From contig JALWMP010000174.1 in NCBI GenBank assembly GCA_026996165.1, positions 1 through 32,832 on the forward strand: 32,832 nucleotides of DNA, read 5' to 3'. A program made the position numbers and the translations under genes. Positions 24,265 to 31,488 of this stretch are shown here, one piece after another. The stretch is from Campylobacteraceae bacterium. GTDB taxonomy: Bacteria > Campylobacterota > Campylobacteria > Campylobacterales > Sulfurovaceae. The notes beneath the pieces are model-generated. The model was not told the origin of the DNA. It saw only the letters and a list, made by a program, of their open reading frames with translations, and searched no databases. Position 1 is the stretch's first letter. Each line of letters begins with the position of its first letter.

Positions 24265-25237
24265 CTATGAGCTATTTTTTGGTTCAAAAGTTGGAACTAT
24301 AGAAAATTGTATTTTAACCCCTACTGCAAAACTACTAAAGGTTTTAAATAGATATAAGATTAAAGCTACTTTTTTTGTAGATAGTGGCTATCTTGTTAAA
24401 CTAGAAGAGTTAAAAGAGCAGTTTCCTATATTGGAGAAAGAGTATAAAGCTATCTATTCTCAAATCAAAACATTAGATAGAGATGGTCACTCAATTCAAC
24501 TTCATATTCACCCACATTGGGAAGATAGTACCTTTGATGGAAAAAGATGGAATATGAATACTAAGAGATTTAGACTTCATCAATTTTCTGAAACAGAGAT
24601 AGACAATATCGTATATCGTTATAAAAAAGTTTTAACTAATATAGTGGGAGATAAAGTCTTTGCATATCGTGCAGGTGGGTGGTCTATTCAACCATTTCCA
24701 AAAATCAAAAATGCACTAAAAAAACATAATATCTATTTAGATAGTACTCTTTTTAAAAATGGAAAAAATGATAGTCATACTCACTATTTTAACTTTGAAA
24801 ATATGCCTAACAAAACAGAGTGGAGATTTGAAGATGACCCATTAGAAGAGAAGAAAGATGGCTTTTTTAAAGAGATACCTATTAGCGACTATAGGCTCTC
24901 TCCTCTCTTCTTTTGGAAGTTGGTATATTTTAAAAAATTTGGAGGAGAAGAACATAAGAGTTTTGGAGATGGCTCAGCTGCTGGTGGTTCAAAACTTGAT
25001 AAATTAAGAATGTTAACAAGATATACTCACAGTGTTGTCTCTATAGATAGTTACAAATCCTCTTTCTTAAAAAATGCTTATCAATCTTTTTTAAAAAGAA
25101 AAGATAATAAAAACTTTGTTATTATAGGACATCCAAAATCTATGAGTGAATATTCATTGAAAAAATTAGAAGAATTTATTTTAAGTAATAAGAAAAGAAA
25201 TTATATAACCATAAGGAGCTTTAAAAATGAATCATAA
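24239..25237 (+). CDS. Polysaccharide deacetylase-like protein (cytosolic, NodB-type)
   Basis: The 332-residue protein begins MNNILITLDYELFFG with no signal peptide. Asp9 and Glu11 (LDYE) take the place of the NodB TFDD motif, and H89, H91 and H93 in LHIHPHW are the likely metal ligands. YRAGGWSIQPF (about 143-153) matches the third NodB motif (RxPxG-like). The pattern is closest to the deacetylase-like proteins of exosortase-associated loci. It probably deacetylates an N-acetylated sugar in the lipid-linked intermediate, freeing an amine for the FemAB-like enzyme beside it; this last step is inference. Overlaps are 26 bases upstream and 11 bases downstream. Confidence 0.78.
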   Translation: MNNILITLDYELFFGSKVGTIENCILTPTAKLLKVLNRYKIKATFFVDSGYLVKLEELKEQFPILEKEYKAIYSQIKTLDRDGHSIQLHIHPHWEDSTFDGKRWNMNTKRFRLHQFSETEIDNIVYRYKKVLTNIVGDKVFAYRAGGWSIQPFPKIKNALKKHNIYLDSTLFKNGKNDSHTHYFNFENMPNKTEWRFEDDPLEEKKDGFFKEIPISDYRLSPLFFWKLVYFKKFGGEEHKSFGDGSAAGGSKLDKLRMLTRYTHSVVSIDSYKSSFLKNAYQSFLKRKDNKNFVIIGHPKSMSEYSLKKLEEFILSNKKRNYITIRSFKNES

Positions 25238-25919
25238 AATAATAAACAACTATAAAATCAATGCCTTTGAATCAAAAGAGAAGTTTCTACAAGAGATTGC
25301 AGAGACTAAAGCTATCTTAGTAGCTATGAATGCTGAAAAAATTATTAAAAATGATGAAAAACTAAGGTCTATTGTCAACAATAATATTGGCTACCCTGAT
25401 GGTATAGGAGCTGTTCTTGCACTACGACACAAAGGAGTAAAAGCTATAAAAATAGCAGGTAGCGAATTTTGGCTAGATATTATAAAAAGATTTAAAAAAG
25501 AGAAAAAATTCTACTTAATTGGCTCAACAGAACAAGTAATTAAATCAACAGTAAAAAGATTAAAAAGAGAGTACCCTGAGATTCAAATTGTTGGGTATCA
25601 AAATGGTTTTTTAAAAAAAGGAGACAAAGAGAGGTTAGAGCAGTCTCTACAAAAGAGTAAACCAGATATTGTTTTTGTAGCACAAGGAAGTCCAAGACAA
25701 GAATTTTTAATGAATGATTTGATGAAAAAATACCCAGCTCTATATATGGGATTAGGTGGTAGTTTTGATATATATGGAGGAGATAAAAAGAGAGCCCCTC
25801 GCCTTTTTTTAAAATTGGAACTTGAGTGGTTCTATCGACTCCTGAAAGAACCTACACGACTTGGTAGACAACTATCTCTAGTAAAATTTATTTTTCATAT
25901 GGGAACAAATAGATTATAA
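25227..25919 (+). CDS. WecG/TagA/CpsF family glycosyltransferase (GT26)
   Basis: The 230-residue protein matches GT26 throughout. It has the acceptor-site region GYPDGIGAVLALRHKG, the Rossmann-like FYLIGSTEQVI, then KPDIVFVAQGSPRQEFLM, MGLGGSFDIYGGDKKRAP and a C-terminal basic helix with EWFYRLLKEPTRLGRQ for membrane contact. Members transfer ManNAc, ManNAcA or glucose to undecaprenyl-linked GlcNAc, usually as the second sugar. AAGGAG precedes the ATG. It closes the operon. The initiating phosphoglycosyltransferase that would act before it is not in this window. Confidence 0.92.
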   Translation: MNHKIINNYKINAFESKEKFLQEIAETKAILVAMNAEKIIKNDEKLRSIVNNNIGYPDGIGAVLALRHKGVKAIKIAGSEFWLDIIKRFKKEKKFYLIGSTEQVIKSTVKRLKREYPEIQIVGYQNGFLKKGDKERLEQSLQKSKPDIVFVAQGSPRQEFLMNDLMKKYPALYMGLGGSFDIYGGDKKRAPRLFLKLELEWFYRLLKEPTRLGRQLSLVKFIFHMGTNRL

Positions 25920-25921
25920 AG

Positions 25922-25951
25922 TTTTAAGCTCTCTATATGAGAGCTTGAAAA
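25922..25951. terminator. Shared hairpin between convergent GT26 and lsrK-like genes
   Basis: A perfect 8-bp stem AAGCTCTC / GAGAGCTT (25926-25933 and 25939-25946) is extended by TTTT on the left and AAAA on the right with one bulged G. The symmetric T-left/A-right layout fits a bidirectional terminator for the two convergent genes. Confidence 0.6.
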
Positions 25952-25960
25952 AATTACTAT

Positions 25961-27514
25961 CTAAACTCCTGGTGCTTTCCACATACTTTTTGTTAACCCT
26001 TTTTCAACCAATTTCAACTGACTTTTGTAAATATCTTGCCACTTTTTTTGTAAAACTTGATAGACTCTATAATTATCTTGATTTGGAGTATACTCTCTTT
26101 GCCAACGTACTAATTTTTTAGAAGCACTAGAGATAGAGTCGTAAACCCCTGCCCCAACTCCTGCAGCCATAGCTGTACCAAGAGCAGTAGCCTCTGTTAC
26201 TTTTGGAATTTTTACTCTACACCCTGTAACATCAGCTAAGATTTGACACCATAACTCTCCTTTACTTGCTCCACCTGCAAAAACAATCTCTTTCGCTTTT
26301 ATATTGGTAAACTCCTCTATCTTTTTTAGATTAATTGCAGAGACAATACAAGCGTTCTCTTCCAATGCTCTAAACATAGAAGCTTTATTACAAACATTAG
26401 GGTCAATAGAGAGATTAATAAAACTTGGACTAGCATGATACCACTTGCCATAGTTCATAACATCAGAGAAGATAGGCATAATCTCATAAGAGCCAATAGG
26501 AACATCTTTTGCCTTCTCTTCTAAAATCTTATAGACATCTATATCTTTCTCTTTAGATTCAAGTTTCTCTATATCACAGAAAGCATCTCTAAACCAACGC
26601 ATTACTAAACCAGAGAAAAAGGTAATCCCCTCTGCTTGTGAAAGTCCCTTAATTACATGAGGGTTAATACGCATAGAGATATTTTCTGGTGGTTTAGTAT
26701 ATGAGCTAATATTTACTACCTGTTGCCAAAAAGAGCCACCTAAAATTGCAACTTGTCCTAGTTCTGTTACTCCTAATCCTGCTGAACCTAACTGAACATC
26801 ACCTCCACCCATTACTACTTTAGTAGAGCTATGAAGCACCGTCTCTTCATTTGTAACATTTCCAATAACTGTACCTGTCTCATAAACAGGAGGAAATATA
26901 TCATATTTTAGTCCTACCTCTTTTGCCATCTCTTTAACCCATTGACGCTTTTTAAGAGAGAAAATTCCTGTAGTTCCTCCATTACTTGGTTCTGTTGCAA
27001 TAACCCCTGAAAGTTTTGCCAAAACCCAGTCACTAATCATAGAGATATAAGCTACTCTCTCATATAACTCAGGTTCATGATTTTTAAGCCATAACAAACG
27101 AGGCAATGCCCCCAAAGCAAAAGTCTGTCCAGAGATAGCATAAAACTCCTCTTCTACACCTTTAAAATGCTCTCTAAGATACTTTACCTCATCAGAAGCA
27201 CGAGCATCAACATTGGCAACTGCCCAAAGCTCTTTTCCCTCTTTGTCATAAAGTACAATACCCTCACGCATAGATGTTGCAGAAACAGCTACAATATGCT
27301 CCGACATCAAACCTGATAAAGCCTTAGCCTCTTTAATACACTCTTTTATTAATTCCCAATTTTTCTTAGTATCAAAGCCCATAGAGTTAGGAACTCCATC
27401 AACCTCTAAATGCGTCCATTCACGACTTGCTACAGAGATTTGATTTCCCTCATCATCAAAAATTACAGCACGAACAGAACCTGTTCCTGCGTCTATTGCC
27501 ATTAGGTATTGCAT
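25961..27514 (-). CDS. lsrK: Autoinducer-2 kinase (LsrK-type FGGY kinase)
   Basis: The 517-residue cytoplasmic kinase of the FGGY family closely follows E. coli LsrK along its length. Shared segments include MAIDAGTGSVRAVIF, SATSMREGIVLYD, MISDWVLAKLSG, PSNGGTTG, GGGDVQLG, GSFWQQVVN, MRWFRDAFC, SFINLSIDP, FAGGASKGELW and the end GLTKSMWKAPG. LsrK phosphorylates linear DPD (AI-2) at C5, trapping the signal in the cell. An AGGA site precedes the ATG at 27514. It lies 120 bp downstream of a class II aldolase gene and an LsrG-like gene; no lsrACDB transporter, lsrR or lsrF is in the window. Another FGGY substrate is less likely given the match. Confidence 0.87.
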   Translation of the reverse strand: MQYLMAIDAGTGSVRAVIFDDEGNQISVASREWTHLEVDGVPNSMGFDTKKNWELIKECIKEAKALSGLMSEHIVAVSATSMREGIVLYDKEGKELWAVANVDARASDEVKYLREHFKGVEEEFYAISGQTFALGALPRLLWLKNHEPELYERVAYISMISDWVLAKLSGVIATEPSNGGTTGIFSLKKRQWVKEMAKEVGLKYDIFPPVYETGTVIGNVTNEETVLHSSTKVVMGGGDVQLGSAGLGVTELGQVAILGGSFWQQVVNISSYTKPPENISMRINPHVIKGLSQAEGITFFSGLVMRWFRDAFCDIEKLESKEKDIDVYKILEEKAKDVPIGSYEIMPIFSDVMNYGKWYHASPSFINLSIDPNVCNKASMFRALEENACIVSAINLKKIEEFTNIKAKEIVFAGGASKGELWCQILADVTGCRVKIPKVTEATALGTAMAAGVGAGVYDSISSASKKLVRWQREYTPNQDNYRVYQVLQKKWQDIYKSQLKLVEKGLTKSMWKAPGV

Positions 27515-27536
27515 TTTATTTTCCTATTTTTTTATT

Positions 27537-27637
27537 GGGCTGACATGGTAGAGGTCGCCACTACTTAATTTTTAAAGGGCAGACACGGAGGTCACCCCTA
27601 CTTAACTCTCAAAGGGCAGACACGGAGGTCGCCCCTA
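27537..27637 (-). repeat. Three tandem copies of a 37-40-bp GC-richer hairpin repeat
   Basis: Units start at 27537, 27577 and 27614 with the form GGGC-AGACACGGAGGTC-GCCCCTACTTAA. The first unit is diverged. Each can fold as GGGC-GAC / GTC-GCCC with one bulged A. The GC content is well above the surroundings. They fill the gap between the aldolase and kinase genes, and the last copy supplies the aldolase TAG stop. Such dispersed intergenic repeats occur in many bacteria. Confidence 0.85.
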
Positions 27638-28819
27638 CATTTTATTTTTTTGTAATTTTGCCTGTTCTAGTTCCCAATACTCCATAGCAAAACTATCTTC
27701 TAACGAAATTGATTCATACCCTCCAAGCCTATCGGCTCTCATAACAGCTAACATAGTATGCTCTACAATATCATTAATAATATTTGCCTCTTTCTCATCT
27801 CTTCCGATAGATATAACCCCAAACCCTTGAACTACAGCATAGTTAGGAGCAGGATTAAGCATAATCATATCAGGTTTTGCAAAAGTTTCAAAATACTCTT
27901 TATAACCCTCTACAAAATCCTCTAGTTGCTCATCTAAATTATTGTTATCAACAATAAGTGGTTGATGTTTAGTACGAATAATATGCTCTGGGGTTAAAAC
28001 TCCACGAGTAGCAAACTCCTCTAGGTAAGGATTAGAAGCATAGTTAAGAGCTAGTTGTGTTTGGTTAAGCTTAAGAACTACTTTATGCTCTTTTATATCT
28101 TTTATTTTATGCTTAAACTCCTGCATATCAAATCCTGTAGGTTCAATTTCATCGAACGTCAAATCTGCATTGGCAAGTAAAAAATCTTCTGCTTTTGAAA
28201 CAGCCTCAATCATCTTATTGTAAGAGTTTTTAGCATCATTATCAAATGTAAAAATCCCATGATTGAGTAAAATAATTCCCTCACAACTCTCCCAATCAAA
28301 CTCTCTTGTCATCTTATATATCTCATGAGCTAAAATAAACCCTGGCATAACATAAGGAACAATTAAAAAGTTAGGATAGAGTTTTTCAATATATTCTCGA
28401 CCATTAACTGAATTTGAAATAGTTACTATAGCATCAGCATGAGTATGGTCAACAAACTTAAAAGGAATAATTGCATGTAAAATTGCCTCAACAGATGGAT
28501 TAGGTGCAGAGCTATCAATCATTGCTCTCTTTTGTTCTGCTACCATATCGGTATCACTCAACTTTTCAAGCTTTGCCATCTCTAAAAGAGAAGAGAGTTT
28601 TACAGGTGCAAATCCTTCAGCCTTAATAGTTGCTAAATCCCAACCAGAACCTTTTACATATAGTATCTCTTCATTATCTACCTTGCTCTTAACAGAGGTA
28701 TTTCCCCCACCATGAAGTACCAACTCGCTATTTTGTCCAAGTAGATTTGAGGAGTAGACACGCAGTTCTAAATCACTTTTATAGTCACTTGCCTCTTTAT
28801 CATTCCATAAATTTTCCAT
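27635..28819 (-). CDS. Class II aldolase, aldolase half of the bifunctional aldolase/SDR family
   Basis: The 394-residue cytoplasmic protein matches the N-terminal aldolase domain of the roughly 680-residue bifunctional aldolase/short-chain dehydrogenase family (rhamnulose-1-phosphate aldolase type). It shows VLHGGGNTSVK (about 35-45), YVKGSGWDL, the metal-binding DHTHADAI (about 122-129) and LLNHGIFTF (about 184-192). It ends soon after EYWELEQAKL, just where the SDR domain would start, and its stop codon lies in the repeat at 27614-27637. So it is a natural stand-alone form or a truncation. It starts directly after the ABM gene stop (TAA-ATG). Class II aldolases split ketose-1-phosphates to DHAP plus an aldehyde. 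Confidence 0.85.
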   Translation of the reverse strand: MENLWNDKEASDYKSDLELRVYSSNLLGQNSELVLHGGGNTSVKSKVDNEEILYVKGSGWDLATIKAEGFAPVKLSSLLEMAKLEKLSDTDMVAEQKRAMIDSSAPNPSVEAILHAIIPFKFVDHTHADAIVTISNSVNGREYIEKLYPNFLIVPYVMPGFILAHEIYKMTREFDWESCEGIILLNHGIFTFDNDAKNSYNKMIEAVSKAEDFLLANADLTFDEIEPTGFDMQEFKHKIKDIKEHKVVLKLNQTQLALNYASNPYLEEFATRGVLTPEHIIRTKHQPLIVDNNNLDEQLEDFVEGYKEYFETFAKPDMIMLNPAPNYAVVQGFGVISIGRDEKEANIINDIVEHTMLAVMRADRLGGYESISLEDSFAMEYWELEQAKLQKNKM

Positions 28820-29113
28820 TTAACCTAAAACCTCTAGCTCATTGGTATATTTATGTTCACAGTATGGCTCATAACTTGATTTGTAAATTGCATAATGCTC
28901 ACTTGCCTTATGACCATCTAAAGCCTCTTCACTCTCCCAAGACTCATACGCCATAAATTTTCTAGGGTTATCTTTATACTGAAAAATTTCATAGAAAATT
29001 ACACCTTTTTCTGCTTTGCTTGGTTTTACCATTGCTGTTAGCAACTCCTTCATCTTTGCTATACTTGTCTCATCATCTTTTGCTATAAAGGTTACACGTT
29101 TTGTTATTGTCAT
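28820..29113 (-). CDS. ABM-fold protein, LsrG-like isomerase or monooxygenase
   Basis: The protein is a small ABM (antibiotic biosynthesis monooxygenase) ferredoxin-like barrel with the typical pattern KGVIFYEIFQYKDNPRKFMAYESW…HKASEHY. LsrG, which isomerizes phospho-AI-2, belongs to this superfamily. Its position as first gene before the aldolase and the LsrK-type kinase supports a similar role, although ABM proteins are diverse. I choose ATG 29113 (97 residues, starting MTITKRV) because GGAG lies 6 bases before it; the ATG at 29125 has no such site. The stop is immediately followed by the aldolase start. Confidence 0.75.
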   Translation of the reverse strand: MTITKRVTFIAKDDETSIAKMKELLTAMVKPSKAEKGVIFYEIFQYKDNPRKFMAYESWESEEALDGHKASEHYAIYKSSYEPYCEHKYTNELEVLG

Positions 29114-29232
29114 CTGTTTCTCCATATTTTTAATAACAGATTATAGCAAAGGAACTCCTTTTTCCAAAAACAAATTTAATAAAAAAAGAAGATAATTACC
29201 TTCGACAGACATTCACTTTTTCTTTTTTTTGG

Positions 29233-29274
29233 TTACTTTTCTTTCTTTGTAATGAAACAAAGAAAAAAAAGTAA
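29233..29274. repeat. 18-bp inverted repeat (TTACTTTTCTTTCTTTGT type)
   Basis: The arms at 29233-29250 and 29257-29274 pair over 18 bp with one mismatch and a 6-base loop. It lies 16 bp past the ligase stop, ahead of the ABM gene. It has no canonical U-tract in either direction. Similar TTTCTTTG/CAAAGAAA palindromes are scattered in many proteobacterial genomes, so it may be a dispersed repeat that also ends transcription. Confidence 0.6.
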
Positions 29275-29289
29275 TAGAAAACAATAATA

Positions 29290-30105
29290 TCAAAAAGAGT
29301 CACGAACCCTCAAAAAAACAGGAAACCTCGGTTTTCCATACCTAGTAAAGCCATTATATTTAAATGTAACATTAGAATCTAAAGCAGGAGGACTCTTCCT
29401 CTCCTCTAAAGAAAGACCAGAACCAATCTTTAAAAGCTCACCATGCCAAGAGCAAATCAAAGCTCCAACCATTTCCTTAAATTTCCCATGCCCTTTAGTA
29501 TAACCACGAACTACACACTCATCATCTTGAAATGATTTTACCTTTAAAGCCTCAGAAGTTCTCTTCTCAATATAGATAGCTAAAGGATTACGAACTACTA
29601 ACCCCTCACCTCCCATCTTCTCTACTCTTTTCAGTTCACTCTTTAGATGTTCACCACCTTTACAGATATGCTGAGGAATAATCTTTATAAATTTATTAGG
29701 ATGTTTTTTAAGCCACTTTTTTAAAACCTCTAGCCTCTCCATAACTCCACCCTTTTGATGAGGCACTTCAAAAATATTGTAGCTTATCTCTTGCCACCCA
29801 TCATGAGCAGTTTGACTATTTACAATAGAGCTAATATGTTCAAACTCTCCTCGCTTTGTCCACAACTCACCATCTATCTCAAAGGGTGGGAAATCTTTAA
29901 TAAACCACTTAGGAACAGTAAACTCTTTTCCACTACGCGATATAAGTTTTTTTCCTGTCCAGTAGCCACGAATACCATCGAGCTTTTCACTCATTAACCA
30001 CCCTGTTACATTTACATCCCCTCTATAGCTTTTTAGAAGTAAGAGATTTGGTTTTTCTGCAAACAGAAACAAAGAAAAAAGGAAATATAGAACTATTTTA
30101 TACAT
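29290..30105 (-). CDS. ligE: Secreted ATP-dependent DNA ligase (LigE type)
   Basis: The enzyme is a minimal ATP-dependent DNA ligase with a signal peptide. From ATG 30105 it is 271 residues, starting MYKIVLYFLFSLFLFAEKP, which fits export to the periplasm. The nucleotidyltransferase domain shows motif I SEKLDG (catalytic Lys that takes AMP), then FEIDGELW (motif III region), GGEGLVVRNP (motif IV) and EALKVKSF (motif V). A small OB domain follows. There are no extra domains, as in LigE, which is thought to seal nicks in incoming DNA. The start overlaps the upstream ATPase gene by 8 bases. An in-frame ATG at 30135 would add ten residues. Confidence 0.85.
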   Translation of the reverse strand: MYKIVLYFLFSLFLFAEKPNLLLLKSYRGDVNVTGWLMSEKLDGIRGYWTGKKLISRSGKEFTVPKWFIKDFPPFEIDGELWTKRGEFEHISSIVNSQTAHDGWQEISYNIFEVPHQKGGVMERLEVLKKWLKKHPNKFIKIIPQHICKGGEHLKSELKRVEKMGGEGLVVRNPLAIYIEKRTSEALKVKSFQDDECVVRGYTKGHGKFKEMVGALICSWHGELLKIGSGLSLEERKSPPALDSNVTFKYNGFTRYGKPRFPVFLRVRDSF

Positions 30106-31426
30106 CTTTAATAACCCCATCAATATCATCAACACACAATAACCGATACTCTACCTCATACCCCTTAAACTTCTGCAATATATTAACCGACTTTCTAACA
30201 AGTTCATCTCTATTTAGTCGTTTAGCCGATAACTTTACCTCACAGAGCAGTAACTTCTTATCTATCTCATCTACAGCAACAATGTCTATCTCATTTTGAT
30301 TGCCACGCTCCCAATAGTTACCAATGCTTGTATATATCTGCTTCTCTCTTAAAAGTTCCATAAAGAGTTTTTCTAAAAACTTCCCTTTAAAGGTAGAAAA
30401 ATCTCTATGTATAATGCTCTTTAAACGCTCATATGCCTCTGCTTCAACTATGGAGTTATACTTATAGATAAAGCGAAACCAAAAGGCTAAGAAGTTATCT
30501 GTTATCTCATACTTTTGTACTTTAGCATTTGGTTTTGAACCTATAGGCTTAATGCTTTTTATGATGTTATAGTCACTCTCCAAACGACTCAAATGCCCTG
30601 AAATATTTTTTTCTAATATAGACTCTATCTCTGTTTTAGAGGTTTTTGACGACGCAATAAGACTCAAAATAGAAAAGTAAGTACCATACTCTTTTCCAAA
30701 CTCTTCAATGAGCCTATTTTTACCCTCATCTAAAAAGAGTGAATTGGCTCGTACTATCTCATCTATCATGCTCTGTTCATTAAAGCTATCATAAAGAACA
30801 AAGAGTTCTATATACTTTGCTACCCCTCCTGTAAGTACATAAAAGTCCAATAGATTTTGAGGAGTGTAAGCATTATGGTCTTCTAATATCTCTTTTAACA
30901 CCGAAACTCTTAAAGGCTTTAGGTCAATCTTAAAATCAGCACGACCAAAAAGTGGCTCTTTTTTATCTTCATAGATTTTTTTCATTAACGAATAGACCGA
31001 CCCACAAGCTATAAAATGCACTCTACTCTCATTTTTATACAAATCCCAAAGTTTTTGAATAGAGGAGTAGATGCTCTCATTGATTTTATAAAACTCTTGA
31101 AACTCATCAATAATCACAGTAAAAGCCTGTTTTTTACCTAACTCTAACAGATACTCAAAAAGCTGTTCAAACTTTTTTATCTCGCCTACTATTTTAACCC
31201 CTAACTTCTCCTCTATCTCTTGGGCAAACTCTTCACACAAAAGAGCTTCATTCTTTTTAGAGACAAAAAAGTAGACTCTTTTATCTGTTGAAAAGTTTTG
31301 CAGAGCCAAAGTAGTTTTACCCACACGCCTACGACCTATAAGCATGGTCATAATGGATTGTTTGCTTTTAAGTTTGTCTGCTCGTTGTAGAAGAGCTAGT
31401 TCATCTTCTCGATTGTAGAATTTCAT
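30098..31426 (-). CDS. Archaeal-type ATPase with DUF234 PD-(D/E)XK-like domain
   Basis: The 442-residue cytoplasmic protein has an AAA/STAND-like ATPase domain with Walker A GRRRVGKTT (31-39) and Walker B FTVIIDEFQEF (about 117-127), followed by a winged helix region (about 245-300). The C-terminal DUF234 domain has a nuclease-like core: NEIDIVAV and LLCEVKLS (about 388-410), the D…E-x-K pattern of the PD-(D/E)XK fold. Such genes are common and mobile; their role is not established. It overlaps the secreted ligase gene by 8 bases, suggesting co-expression. AAAGG precedes the ATG. Confidence 0.82.
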   Translation of the reverse strand: MKFYNREDELALLQRADKLKSKQSIMTMLIGRRRVGKTTLALQNFSTDKRVYFFVSKKNEALLCEEFAQEIEEKLGVKIVGEIKKFEQLFEYLLELGKKQAFTVIIDEFQEFYKINESIYSSIQKLWDLYKNESRVHFIACGSVYSLMKKIYEDKKEPLFGRADFKIDLKPLRVSVLKEILEDHNAYTPQNLLDFYVLTGGVAKYIELFVLYDSFNEQSMIDEIVRANSLFLDEGKNRLIEEFGKEYGTYFSILSLIASSKTSKTEIESILEKNISGHLSRLESDYNIIKSIKPIGSKPNAKVQKYEITDNFLAFWFRFIYKYNSIVEAEAYERLKSIIHRDFSTFKGKFLEKLFMELLREKQIYTSIGNYWERGNQNEIDIVAVDEIDKKLLLCEVKLSAKRLNRDELVRKSVNILQKFKGYEVEYRLLCVDDIDGVIKDV

Positions 31427-31456
31427 ATAATAACCTTTATTATGATAACTTGGGTT

Positions 31457-31465
31457 ATTATAACA
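31457..31465 (-). promoter_or_regulatory. Extended -10 promoter of the ATPase-ligE unit
   Basis: On the minus strand TGTTATAAT exactly matches TGNTATAAT, 30 bases before the ATG at 31426. A 7-bp inverted repeat (AATAACC…GGTTATT) lies between the promoter and the start and could be an operator. Confidence 0.5.
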
Positions 31466-31488
31466 TATAATTTATTTTAAGCAATATT

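Noticed and set aside
27537-27637. Candidate CRISPR array
   Set aside because: Only three diverged units with no true spacers and no cas genes nearby; it is a tandem intergenic repeat.
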